Shown in pieces: positions 1-10,586 of a stretch of DNA of 64,000 nucleotides. Every line of letters begins with the position of its first letter. Position 1 is the stretch's first letter. The stretch comes from Begonia masoniana (taxonomy: Eukaryota > Streptophyta > Magnoliopsida > Cucurbitales > Begoniaceae): the NCBI GenBank assembly GCA_022432975.1, contig CM039502.1, positions 24,574,383 to 24,638,382 of the forward strand. Reading direction: 5' to 3'. Below the pieces are notes generated by a model, which saw only the letters and a list, made by a program, of their open reading frames with translations, did no database searches and was not told where the DNA came from. Made by a program: the position numbers and the translations under genes.

Positions 1-281
1 CGAGAATTGCAAAGAACAAAGAGAAGACAAGCCAATCAGATCCTTTGACCATTAGCATGAAAGTCAATCCGAGTATCTTCTCCAAATGCAACATAGCTTT
101 TGAGGTTAACTTAAAGTTTGAGGACCATGGCCACTTGAAAGAAATACCAAGTTGAAAGGAGCCAAGAGAAGACTCAAATACTTGACACATTTCGAAGACA
201 TCAAGGAGGCCAAGTCCAAGAGCAATTTGAAACCAACAATCTTCATGGAGGAGAGCCATGGCCGAAATTAAGAAGGCTCAT
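1..281. other. Left flank interrupted by the solo LTR; no gene seen
   Basis: No convincing coding sequence or known element was recognised here. The stretch is A-rich on the plus strand and resembles repetitive plant DNA. Its last five bases, CTCAT at 277-281, are the left target-site duplication of the adjoining solo LTR, so it was once continuous with the sequence starting at 4721. Confidence 0.4.
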
Positions 282-682
282 TGTAACACCCGAGTTTTTC
301 GAGTTTCCGCTCCAAGGCTATGTTCGTAAATAAGTAAATTAGGACCGTTTTGCGAGCGGATAGTTTTATTAGGACCCTAGAAATTTATGGGGGTTTGTAG
401 AAGAATAAGTGAAATTTTAGAAACCCAAATCGAGAAGAGTAATGCTAAAGTTCCCGTTTTAGCCTTTTAGTATATCAATGTGTAAAAATAGCAAAATAAG
501 TCCGTTTTGAAAACGGTGAGTTTTGTTAGAACTCTAAGATTAAATTGGAATTTGTGGAGATATACGGGATTTAACGGGATTTACGGAAGAGCGAAACGGT
601 ATATTAATGTTTTAATAGGAATTAGGATAATTAATATTATTAATATTATTACTATTATTATTATTAATAATAATAATTAAAA

Positions 683-715
683 TAACAACAGAATGGTTAA
701 TCCATTCTGTTGTTA
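683..715. promoter_or_regulatory. Perfect hairpin in the leader part of LTR C
   Basis: Two 14-bp arms, TAACAACAGAATGG and CCATTCTGTTGTTA, flank the 5-base loop TTAAT. The core ACAGAATGG/CCATTCTGT reappears as a hairpin at 61078-61112 in LTR D. An AT-rich stretch (600-680) lies just upstream. A role in the retroelement RNA leader is inference. Confidence 0.6.
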
Positions 716-1647
716 CGAGCTCGAGCCCGAGCTCCCGACGACGGCGACGACAGAGAGCCGTGGGCGCGGCTCTCCTCCGACGAAAACGCCGGCGTTTTCC
801 GACGCCCTACGGCCAGACGACGGCGACGGCCAGTCTCCGGCCTGACTCCGCGCACGAACCGACCAGGTGAGCTCGGTTTTCTCCTTTTTCGGTTCGGTTT
901 AAGGCAGTGAGTGGCGAGCTCGATTGAGCTCCGATCTCCGGCCAAAATAGGTTGCTTCCGGCGTGGGTTTGCCAACCCTTGGGCCGGCTATCGTTGCTTG
1001 GCCGAGGAATGCCCAATTTGGGCGAAATTCCAGTGAAGCCCGATTAGGGCAATTCGGGTTTATGAATTGGAACTTCGATTTTAGGTTAGTTTATGTTAAT
1101 TGGATGTTAAAAGGATAGATTAGTGAAGAAATTGATGGGATTTGATGAAAAATCGAAAAAAGTGGAATTTTCCGAAAAAGGGCAGTTTCGGGTTTTTGGA
1201 TTTTTGACCTAGTTCCGGTTATTAGTTTTAAAATTCCTTTTGGCAGATTAAACTAGGTTATTAGAGGAGTACGTGGCCGCTGGAATCGTTCGATTCCGAT
1301 AACCGACGCGAAAGTTACGCTCGTTCGAAGTTTCGGGTCGGTTTTTACCGAACCCAAATTAGAGTCCGAAATTAATAGGTTTATAGTAATTAACGATATA
1401 AAGGACGTATTGAACGTTATTGGACGGAATTAGAGTGAATTGTGAGAAAGGTTAAAATTGGAGAATTTCCGGGTTTTTAGGAAAACTCGTTAATTGTGAT
1501 TTTAAACTATCGAGCGTTAATCGTTGTTTAAATACTTCGATTAGTTAGGTGAAGATTTTAGGAAATTCATTAGTTAAGGTTTTTGTTAAATTTGGACATA
1601 TTATTATTTAAGCTCGTATTAACGACAAATTGATAACAATTGCGTAG

Positions 1648-1692
1648 GTGAACCACGCTCGTGGACGGAGCTAGCCTTGCAACGGACGTCAG
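1648..1692 (+). other. Putative 45-nt mini-exon in LTR C
   Basis: It is bounded upstream by GCGTAG (acceptor-like) and downstream by CAG/GTAAGT, a perfect match to the U1 5' splice-site consensus. An earlier donor-like site, CCAG/GTGAG, lies at 866/867. The motif GGCCTACACC follows at 1723-1732. The same order of signals is found in LTRs A, B and D. That splicing actually occurs is inference. Confidence 0.55.
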
Positions 1693-1960
1693 GTAAGTTC
1701 TCGTGATTCTTCTTTGGCGATTGGCCTACACCGTACGTCGAACGTCGTCTCGAGGAGTTTTGGAGATGCCCTTAGTTAGTTTTGCTCGGTTTGGGTAGCT
1801 AGGTCTTAGGAGTTTATAGTTTATGCTTTTACAGTTTGATGGTACCTGTTATTGCTTGTTTACTTTCTGATAGAGAACTGTTCACGCATTCACTTGATTT
1901 TAAGAAACGCATGAAAATGAATTTCGCACAGAGTTTTCAAAGATAACGTAAGCATAGCAT

Positions 1961-4547
1961 GGCGAAAGGCACAGAGGCGAAAGGCACATAGGCCGAAAGG
2001 CGCAGAGGCCGAAAGGCACATAGGCCGAAAGGCGCAGAGGCCGAAAGAGGCCGAAAGGCACATAGGCCGAAAGGCGCAGAGGCCGAAAGGCACATAGGCC
2101 GAAAGGCGCAGAGGCCGAAAGGCGCAGAGGCCGAAAGGCACATAGGCCGAAAGGCGCAGAGGCCGAAAGGCACATAGGCCGAAAGGCGCAGAGGCCGAAA
2201 GGCACATAGGCCGAAAGGCGCAGAGGCCGAAAGGCACATAGGCCGAAAGGCGCAGAGGCCGAAAGGCACATAGGCCGAAAGGCGCAGAGGCCGAAAGGCA
2301 CATAGGCCGAAAGGCGCAGAGGCCGAAAGGCACATAGGCCGAAAGGCGCAGAGGCCGAAAGGCACATAGGCCGAAAGGCGCAGAGGCCGAAAGGCACATA
2401 GGCCGAAAGGCGCAGAGGCCGAAAGGCACATAGGCCGAAAGGCGCAGAGGCCGAAAGGCGCAGAGGCCGAAAGGCGCAGAGGCCGAAAGGCACATAGGCC
2501 GAAAGGCGCAGAGGCCGAAAGGCGCAGAGGCCGAAAGGCACATAGGCCGAAAGGCGCAGAGGCCGAAAGGCACATAGGCCGAAAGGCGCAGAGGCCGAAA
2601 GGCACATAGGCCGAAAGGCGCAGAGGCCGAAAGGCACATAGGCCGAAAGGCGCAGAGGCCGAAAGGCACATAGGCCGAAAGGCGCAGAGGCCGAAAGGCA
2701 CATAGGCCGAAAGGCGCAGAGGCCGAAAGGCACATAGGCCGAAAGGCGCAGAGGCCGAAAGGCGCAGAGGCCGAAAGGCACATAGGCCGAAAGGCGCAGA
2801 GGCCGAAAGGCACATAGGCCGAAAGGCGCAGAGGCCGAAAGGCACATAGGCCGAAAGGCGCAGAGGCCGAAAGGCACATAGGCCGAAAGGCGCAGAGGCC
2901 GAAAGGCACATAGGCCGAAAGGCGCAGAGGCCGAAAGGCACATAGGCCGAAAGGCGCAGAGGCCGAAAGGCACATAGGCCGAAAGGCGCAGAGGCCGAAA
3001 GGCACATAGGCCGAAAGGCGCAGAGGCCGAAAGGCACATAGGCCGAAAGGCGCAGAGGCCGAAAGGCACATAGGCCGAAAGGCGCAGAGGCCGAAAGGCA
3101 CATAGGCCGAAAGGCGCAGAGGCCGAAAGGCACATAGGCCGAAAGGCGCAGAGGCCGAAAGGCACATAGGCCGAAAGGCGCAGAGGCCGAAAGGCGCAGA
3201 GGCCGAAAGGCACATAGGCCGAAAGGCGCAGAGGCCGAAAGGCACATAGGCCGAAAGGCGCAGAGGCCGAAAGGCACATAGGCCGAAAGGCGCAGAGGCC
3301 GAAAGGCACATAGGCCGAAAGGCGCAGAGGCCGAAAGGCACATAGGCCGAAAGGCGCAGAGGCCGAAAGGCACATAGGCCGAAAGGCGCAGAGGCCGAAA
3401 GGCACATAGGCCGAAAGGCGCAGAGGCCGAAAGGCACATAGGCCGAAAGGCGCAGAGGCCGAAAGGCACATAGGCCGAAAGGCGCAGAGGCCGAAAGGCA
3501 CATAGGCCGAAAGGCGCAGAGGCCGAAAGGCACATAGGCCGAAAGGCGCAGAGGCCGAAAGGCACATAGGCCGAAAGGCGCAGAGGCCGAAAGGCACATA
3601 GGCCGAAAGGCGCAGAGGCCGAAAGGCGCAGAGGCCGAAAGGCACATAGGCCGAAAGGCGCAGAGGCCGAAAGGCACATAGGCCGAAAGGCGCAGAGGCC
3701 GAAAGGCACATAGGCCGAAAGGCGCAGAGGCCGAAAGGCACATAGGCCGAAAGGCGCAGAGGCCGAAAGGCACATAGGCCGAAAGGCGCAGAGGCCGAAA
3801 GGCACATAGGCCGAAAGGCGCAGAGGCCGAAAGGCACATAGGCCGAAAGGCGCAGAGGCCGAAAGGCACATAGGCCGAAAGGCGCAGAGGCCGAAAGGCA
3901 CATAGGCCGAAAGGCGCAGAGGCCGAAAGGCACATAGGCCGAAAGGCGCAGAGGCCGAAAGGCACATAGGCCGAAAGGCGCAGAGGCCGAAAGGCACATA
4001 GGCCGAAAGGCGCAGAGGCCGAAAGGCACATAGGCCGAAAGGCGCAGAGGCCGAAAGGCACATAGGCCGAAAGGCGCAGAGGCCGAAAGGCACATAGGCC
4101 GAAAGGCGCAGAGGCCGAAAGGCACATAGGCCGAAAGGCGCAGAGGCCGAAAGGCACATAGGCCGAAAGGCGCAGAGGCCGAAAGGCACATAGGCCGAAA
4201 GGCGCAGAGGCCGAAAGGCACATAGGCCGAAAGGCGCAGAGGCCGAAAGGCACATAGGCCGAAAGGCGCAGAGGCCGAAAGGCACATAGGCCGAAAGGCG
4301 CAGAGGCCGAAAGGCACATAGGCCGAAAGGCGCAGAGGCCGAAAGGCACATAGGCCGAAAGGCGCAGAGGCCGAAAGGCACATAGGCCGAAAGGCGCAGA
4401 GGCCGAAAGGCACATAGGCCGAAAGGCGCAGAGGCCGAAAGGCACATAGGCCGAAAGGCGCAGAGGCCGAAAGGCACATAGGCCGAAAGGCGCAGAGGCC
4501 GAAAGGCACATAGGCCGAAAGGCGCAGAGGCCGAAAGGCACATAGGC
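1961..4547. repeat. 16-bp/32-bp tandem array in LTR C
   Basis: About 160 copies of a 16-bp monomer occur in two types, GGCCGAAAGGCACATA and GGCCGAAAGGCGCAGA. They mostly alternate to give a 32-bp dimer. The alternation slips in places where the GCGCAGA type is doubled or tripled (for example near 2110, 2450-2480, 2755, 3185 and 3615). The first one or two units are degenerate. The 16-bp period is not a multiple of three, so the long open frames across the array follow from the lack of stop codons in the unit and are not genes. Confidence 0.97.
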
Positions 4548-4725
4548 AGAAAAGTGTTTTTGTTTAAGTAATTGTTTTGTATTTGTTTTTAAATGTTTTA
4601 TTCAATTGATTTTAAATTGTTTTCAAATTGTTTTCCACATAAATGCTAAGGATGAAGAAAAATGAAAAATTTGTACGGTAAAATAAGGGAAAATAAGGGT
4701 ACAGTATTAGGGTCGTGACACTCAT

Positions 4726-6019
4726 TTAATCCATCTTTGTGTTTATTTTATTTTGAATCTTTGCTAAGCATTATGCTTTAATATTTTGTATTTTTATGGT
4801 GGGGACCATCTAGTGAGGATGAGAGAGGACCATCTAGTGAGGAGGAGAGAGTCACATGACAAGAGGAGACTATAAAGAGTTTGGTTTGTATTAGCTTTCT
4901 CTTTAGTTTGTAAACGCTAATTCTTAAGAAGATATTTATACCACCCTTAAGTGCTGCTCTGAGTAGTACAGTTTGAAATGAAAAACTGAAGTTCATCTTC
5001 GAAAATCTTGAGCTCTCAAGCTTCAAGTGTCCGCATCTCCTCGGTGAGTAACATTCAATTGAGTGTGTATTTGTTTTGGTTTCCATCTTTGTGAGTGTAG
5101 TGGATTTCATTGTATTGCACCATTCTTCTACCTCTTCCCTTAAGGTAGAACATCCATCAAAGGCGTGACAAGCTCTCATCACAACAAGTTGGAGAGTTCA
5201 TCCTCAAGGAGAGCAAAGAACCGAGAAAGTGCAACTATGACATTTTTCGGACCAACGTGCACCTCTTCAGCCATATCTTTTCATACTCATTGAGTTAACC
5301 CTTGATTTTTAGAGGGTATTTCCATCGCACCCAAGTACAATTCTATTAAAATTTCAGCTTCAATGGAGCTATTTTGATAGAGTTGTTCGTTTTGGAAGAT
5401 CACTCATTTATCAGCCAAAATTATTTTTACCACCGAGAGTGTTTTTGTGTTTCACTTCCATTCCCCCTTTTGAAGCACATTAAATGGCATTAGAAAAATT
5501 AATATGATTTTAACGTTTAATTTATTAAGTGTTGGAAAGCATGAATAAATACTAGGGCTGCTATCGTACGTGACCGTAAATAGAGTTAGGAAATGTATTA
5601 AATTGTGCAAAAAGTAGTATTTTCATATCGATTTATTAATTTTTTATGCTTAAAATAGAATTGCTATTAAACGGGTTCACTAAGGTATTTGTCTTTCATA
5701 AGTAATGAAAAAAATATTGGAAGAACTAATCGAGTAATTGTGACAATTCATCCATAAATGATATTTTAAATATTCTGATTCAATTGCTCCAGCATTTCCT
5801 ACAGCTTCTGTAGTAAAAGAACACAGTGAAGGAAATTGATTTTGATCTACGTTTTATTAATTAGCTTCTTGAAATTCTGTGTCAACTGATTTTTTTACTG
5901 TTTTTATTATTACTTTTATTCATCTTTATCTCATTGTACTTAAATTTAATTTTTGATTAATTTTGTCCACGTGGGTTCAATACTCTATTTTCACTTTATT
6001 ACTTGATTGCGACACGTGC
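4726..6019. other. Right flank of the solo LTR; AT-rich, no gene seen
   Basis: This is the other half of the interrupted host sequence. A 24-bp direct duplication (GGACCATCTAGTGAGGA...) lies at 4802-4849 and a TATA-like ACTATAAAGAG near 4869. This could be part of an old LTR, but no ends could be defined. From about 5460 to 6019 only AT-rich sequence without recognisable features is seen. Confidence 0.35.
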
Positions 6020-6230
6020 TGTGATGGCTATGGCCACAATTCCACATCACTTAGAGGAAAAATATGGATGAAATGTATGTAAAGAAACCCTCTCAAGATA
6101 GTAAGACGTGTTTTCAGAGCAAAATTAACAACGGATCCTATAAGAACTCTGTAGTTAAGAATACTCCGGCAAGAGCAGTATCAGGTTGGGTGACTGACTA
6201 GGAAGTCCTCGTAGAAAACAAATTCGTGAG
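6020..6230 (+). repeat. Dispersed repeat, copy 1
   Basis: This stretch is clearly similar to 28350-28548. Shared blocks include AAACCCTCTCAA.ATAGTAAG, CAACGGATC and AGAAGTCCTCG-like text, followed by TTCGTGAGGG. It abuts the transposase fragment directly at about 6230, which suggests insertion into or truncation of the transposase gene. The element class is not recognised. Confidence 0.6.
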
Positions 6231-7092
6231 GGCCCACGCATGGCTTCGAGCAGAAGAGCTTAGATATTGGGCTAGTCATGCATTTTCTTCGAATCCCAAA
6301 TGCGACATGGGATTGAATAATTTGTGCGAATCGTTCAATGCATTTCTAGTGCCGGTCAGGGACAAATCGATTCTGACCATGTTCGAGATGATCCGAAAGT
6401 GCATGATGACTTGCATTGTGAAGAAATTTGAGAAGTTAGCCCAATCAACAGGCCTCGTGTGTCCCAAGATAAAGAATAAGCTTGAGAAGCTAGAAAGTGC
6501 AGCTCGAAATTGGAGTGCTCAGCTTGGGGGAGGTGCACGATTTAAGGTCAGCAACGGCTACGAACAATACGTGGTCGATATGAATACGGGTGTGTGCAAC
6601 TGCACCAGGTGGGAGCTTACTGGAATCTCGTGTGTTCATTTCATTCCATGCATGCATTTCATGAGAGTGGCAACGAAAAATTATGTGCATCCATGCTATC
6701 ATCGGGCAACTTACCGGTAGATGTACTCATAGTTTATTCAACCCGTGAGCGGTCCCCAAATGTGGCCGCAAATACACAATCGACGGGAACTGATCCCGCC
6801 CAGAAGATATCGCCAACCCGGTAGGCCGAAGAAGACAAGAGTGCGAGATGTCGATGAGTCGTCAAGTTCGACAATGAGTAGGCGGAACTCAAAGATGTCT
6901 TGTGATATATGTCGGCAGAAGGGACACAATAGTCGCACTTGTCCTCATCGGGAATCCACTTCATGCGCTGCTTCTCAAGACACATTGATGGGTTTCAACA
7001 CATTTGACAAGATACAGGAACAGTTCAACACATTTCCCTCGTTAACACAGTCATTCTTTTTTAATATGGTTTCCATTATGTGTAGGAATTAA
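6226..7092 (+). pseudogene. Mutator-like (MuDR) transposase, C-terminal fragment with SWIM and CCHC fingers
   Basis: The first open part (6226-6717) encodes the end of a MULE transposase. It includes the segment with LNNLCESFNAF and a SWIM zinc finger, CNC...CVHF, at about residues 125-140. In the same frame, stop codons at 6718-6720 and 6730-6732 interrupt it. Reading then continues with a basic stretch (GRPKKTR) and a CX2CX4HX4C knuckle (CDICRQKGHNSRTC), as in intact MuDR proteins. The catalytic DDE part is missing upstream, where a dispersed repeat begins. This is a non-functional remnant. The two stops are seen directly, and the family is recognised from motif order. Confidence 0.85.
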
Positions 7093-7189
7093 GGACGGGC
7101 GGCCGATGCAGCAATTATTGACTGTTGTAATTTTAGTGTTGGGTCCATTTTTTCAATTTTATTATACTAACCTAAAATAAAAAAAATTT

Positions 7190-7662
7190 ATTTAAGAAAA
7201 AATAATTACAATTTGAAATATATTCGGAATGCAATTTGTTATATGGGCTTCATCGGCTCAGAAGGACATCGCAAAGCTTAATATTTGCAAGGCAGATTTG
7301 AGTGCTCAAGATATTTCAAATTGTATTTTTTTTTCGGGCTGTAATTTGTTATATCGGCTTCATCGGACCAGAATGACATCGGAAAACTTAATGCTTGCAA
7401 TGCAGATTTGAGTAAAAGACAGGTTTGAGTAAATTTCAACTCAAACCTGCATTCCAAGCATTAAGCTTTGCGATGTCCTTCTGGTCTGATAAAGTCGATA
7501 TAACAAATTATATCCCGAAAAAAAAATAATTACAATTTGAAATATCTTGAGCACTCAAGCCTACTTTGCAAGCATTAAACTTTGCGATGTCCTTCTGGGC
7601 CAATGAAGTCGATATAACAAATTACATCCTAAAGATATTTCAAATTGTAATTATTTTTTTTA
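7190..7662. repeat. Foldback (long inverted repeat) built from four related sub-repeats
   Basis: The arm starting AATAATTACAATTTGAAATAT at about 7200 is repeated inverted at about 7632-7660. Inside, a roughly 75-bp motif (GACATCGCAAAGCTTAAT and relatives) occurs twice forward (7229-7300, 7350-7415) and twice inverted (7440-7515, 7555-7630). The transcript could fold into a long imperfect hairpin. It lies just 3' of the MULE transposase remnant and may be part of that transposon's terminal region. That link is inference. Confidence 0.65.
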
Positions 7663-8719
7663 AAATAATTTTTTTTAATTTTAGGATATGTTAAGAATGC
7701 TTATCTATTAAAGGTTATTCAAATTAGAATTATTTATTTGTTTCACTTTATTTAAACAAAAAAAAAATTGAAAAAAATGGACAGTGTTTCGTTTGTTTTA
7801 TGACTCCTCCATAGCTATCTTCAAACAATTTTTACAAATTCAAATCACAAATATAGACCTAACAACCAAATTTCAGTACGTATAAAAAATATCAAGACAT
7901 AAAATGAAAAGTAAAGTACATCAAAATACAAAAAAAATACAGTACATCATATTTACAGACGAAAAGTAAAGTACATAAAATGAAATACAAAATATAAAAT
8001 ATCCTATGTCAGTGGGACATCGTCGTCTCCGTCCACCATCCAATCCGTTAGCCTGTCAGTGAGCTTTCTAAAGGACTTACTAAGATAGTCATGTGATTCG
8101 ACCACCTTTTGCTGACTCGAGCGGATTCCAGTATCCTGCTAGTACTACTCTTGACACCCCTTGGTACAAAATTTCATGGAAAAATAACCAAGAGTCGGTT
8201 GTCGCACTTGATCCGGTGCCCGGTTTGATAGGCCACCTTGTGACATCCGGGGAGCCTTTCGACCAATAAACATTCTTTGGGGGGGGGGGGGGGGCAATTT
8301 TCGGGGGCAATTTTCGGGTTTGAGGGTTTTTTTTTTTAATTTTCAGTTTTTTTGGAATTTTCGGCGAGAAAACAACTCGGATTTTTGGGATTTTCAGTGC
8401 GGAAAAACCCCAAATTTTGTGATTTTCACGAAAAACCATTGATTTTTAGTGATTTTTTGCTCGGACTTGGCTCGGTTTTTTGATTTCCTCGAAGGTTTTT
8501 TTGCAGATTTTGGCAAAAAACGGTCAGATTTGATAATTTCGACAGCAAAATGCACGGATCTGAGAGTTTGGAAGAGAGAAAACTCGTTTCTTTCCTTATA
8601 TACTAATGCAAAAGGCAAACCGTGTGAGGGTGTACACCCCTGCATGTTCTTAAAACGAGGGATATGAACACGGTAAACAGTTCTTAGAACATTCGTCAGG
8701 TGTTGATCACGTTGATGCA
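7663..8719. other. Intergenic; possible minus-strand coding remnant at 7995-8250
   Basis: This stretch is AT-rich to 7990. On the minus strand, 8250 to 7995 reads as protein-like text in two frames, ending ...DWMVDGDDDVPLT before a stop at about 8005. It could be the end of a captured or decayed gene, but the family is not recognised. A G16-like run follows at 8279, and T-rich, Phe/Lys-like low-complexity sequence fills 8290-8560. No intact gene was found. Confidence 0.3.
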
Positions 8720-8790
8720 GAGGTGCATTTGAGGGTGGAGGACCCCCGTTCTAAGGCACGAGGGGTCTCCACCCTCATATGCACCCCCGT
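8719..8790. repeat. GC-rich inverted repeat
   Basis: Arms of about 24 bp, GGTGCATTTGAGGGTGGAG and CTCCACCCTCATATGCACC, are separated by about 25 bases. The following 100 bases repeat related text (GTGGAGACCCCC, CCCCCGTTCT) in both orientations, so 8719-8935 is a compact, GC-rich foldback-like block in otherwise AT-rich DNA. Confidence 0.55.
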
Positions 8791-9015
8791 TCTAGCGCGC
8801 ACGTGCGGGGCACAGGGAGAACGGGGGGTTTGGTTGGGGTGGAGACCCCCGCGTGCACGTGTGGGGCACGTTTCAGCGCGTGGGGAGTGTCCACCCCTAA
8901 ACGCACCCCCCGTTCTCTAGTGTGTTGCACGTGGAGAATGCTTTTGATAGAATGGTTAGCCGTTCTTAGAGAACAGAACCGTACTCTGTGTAAATTTCAG
9001 AACGGGGGTTATCGA

Positions 9016-10578
9016 TAGGGCTGGGCAAAAGTCGGGTTCGGTTCGGTTTTGGACCGAACTGACCCGACCTCTTCGGTTTCGGTTTCAGAAACCGAAACCG
9101 AACCCGAAACCGAACCCGAAGAAAATATACCAGACCTGATCCGAAAACTTCGGTTCGGGTCGATTCGGTTCGAGTCGGTTTTCTCCACGTTGACCTGCTC
9201 CGTTTGACCTCGTTGACCTGCTCCATTTGATCGGTTATGTTCGGTCAAAATGGGCACTTCATTTCAGAATAACATTAATCCTATTTTAAAAATATAAGAG
9301 TATTTACAAACAGTTTATGCTACATTTTCCATTCCCAGTTTTGTTTTTCCTCTACAACAACAACGCCTGAGACTGAGAGAAGCCCATCGAATTCGCATGA
9401 AAGATCTTAAGCTGACATGAAACCAGAGATGATATCATACAACAAAACTCCTCCTCGCCACTCGCCAGCACTTCACTAAACCGATCATTGAACACTCGCA
9501 GTTTAAAGCATAAACACGAAATTAAGGGAAAAAAGAGAACCATTACAAAAAAGAAGAGAAATCAGCTTAATTTCCTTTTCTCCAACGTCAATTCTCTGTA
9601 CTTTGCTCCAGATTTCTCAGCTACTTCTGACCGAACCCGAACCGAACCCGAACCGAACCCGAACCGAACCCGAACCGAACCCGAACCGAACCCGAACCGA
9701 ACCCGAACCGAACCCGAACCGAACCCGAACCGAACCCGAACCGAACCCGAACCGAACCCGAACCGAACCCGAACCGAACCCGAACCGAACCCGAACCGAA
9801 CCCGAACCGAACCCGAACCGAACCCGAACCGAACCCGAACCGAACCCGAACCGAACCCGAACCGAACCCGAACCGAACCCGAACCGAACCCGAACCGAAC
9901 CCGAACCGAACCCGAACCGAACCCGAACCGAACCCGAACCGAACCCGAACCGAACCCGAACCGAACCCGAACCGAACCCGAACCGAACCCGAACCGAACC
10001 CGAACCGAACCCGAACCGAACCCGAACCGAACCCGAACCGAACCCGAACCGAACCCGAACCGAACCCGAACCGAACCCGAACCGAACCCGAACCGAACCC
10101 GAAACCGAACCCGAAACTTCAGCCCTACTATACAAATGCAACTCATGGAACTCAACCTCACCAAGGAGCCGTCAGCCCGTCACCCGTGGCCGTCAATCCT
10201 CTGTCGCTGCCGCTGGAGCGCCGAGGGTGAGGAGTCGTCGCCGACTCGCCTCGTCGATCGTCTGTCGCGACTCGCGATCGCTGGAGTGGAGGCTGGCTGG
10301 AGCCGGAGGAGTTGAGCGAGAGCGAGAGCGACGACGAGGAGCTTCAACCTAAACCAAATACCCTGAAAATCCCGACACTCTAAATCCCTAATCAGCACTC
10401 AGTTGAGTTCGGTTTTTCAGGTTCGGTTCGGGTTTGACCTCCACCCGAACCGAACCCAAACACCAATCGGTGAGCCCGAACCGAACTCAACAAAATCAAT
10501 TCTACAACAGATCTGACCCGACCCGAACGCTCGGTTCGGTTCGGTTGCTCGGGTCGGGTTCGGGTCTGCCCACCCCTA
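9016..10578. mobile_element. hAT-like non-autonomous element 1
   Basis: The ends TAGGGCTGGGCA and (reverse complement of the right end) TAGGGGTGGGCA form short terminal inverted repeats. A perfect 8-bp duplication, GTTATCGA, lies at 9008-9015 and 10579-10586, the size typical of hAT transposition. Subterminal regions are rich in GGTTCGG/CCGAACC. No transposase was seen. A GC-rich insert at 10150-10330 looks unlike the rest and may be captured gene DNA, but its origin was not recognised. hAT assignment rests on duplication size, terminal form and similarity to element 3, which retains a hAT transposase remnant. Confidence 0.85.
9631..10116. repeat. 12-bp CCGAACCCGAA-type array in hAT-like element 1
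   Basis: About 40 perfect copies of CCGAACCCGAAC occur, with slight variation at the right end (CCGAAACC). The unit equals the subterminal CCGAACC motif found near both ends of this element and of element 2, so the array seems to have grown from that motif. The 12-bp period gives open frames on both strands (such as RTEPEPNPN repeats) which are not genes. Confidence 0.95.
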
Positions 10579-10586
10579 GTTATCGA

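Larger units (their letters stand above)
282..4720 (+). mobile_element. Solo LTR of a Ty3/gypsy retrotransposon (family C), expanded by a minisatellite
   Basis: The element begins TGTAACACCCGAG and ends GGGTCGTGACA, so it has the TG...CA ends of an LTR. It is flanked by a perfect 5-bp duplication, CTCAT, at 277-281 and 4721-4725. No gag, pol, primer-binding site or polypurine tract lies between the ends, so this is a solo LTR left by recombination between two LTRs. The segment 1232-1360 (including the block GGAGTACGTGGCC) matches 61640-61770 in the LTR at the end of the window, showing a related family. It also contains a perfect hairpin, a putative mini-exon and a 2.6-kb array, described separately. 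The orientation is set by the TGTAACACCC start and the splice-like signals. The family is inferred from its LTR ends and its kinship with the other gypsy LTRs, because there is no coding region. Confidence 0.9.

Noticed and set aside
1890..4543. Three open frames of about 870-880 codons on the minus strand
   Set aside because: They are translations of the 16-bp array in three frames, with no unique domain or gene context.
4778..5182. 134-codon minus-strand ORF
   Set aside because: It covers a duplicated non-coding segment and an LTR-like leader, with no recognisable domain.
9631..10116. Telomere-like repeat
   Set aside because: The unit CCGAACCCGAA is not the plant CCCTAAA repeat, and the array lies inside a defined transposon.
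9488..10352. RTEPEPNPN repeat protein
   Set aside because: Translation of the 12-bp subterminal-motif array in a hAT-like element.
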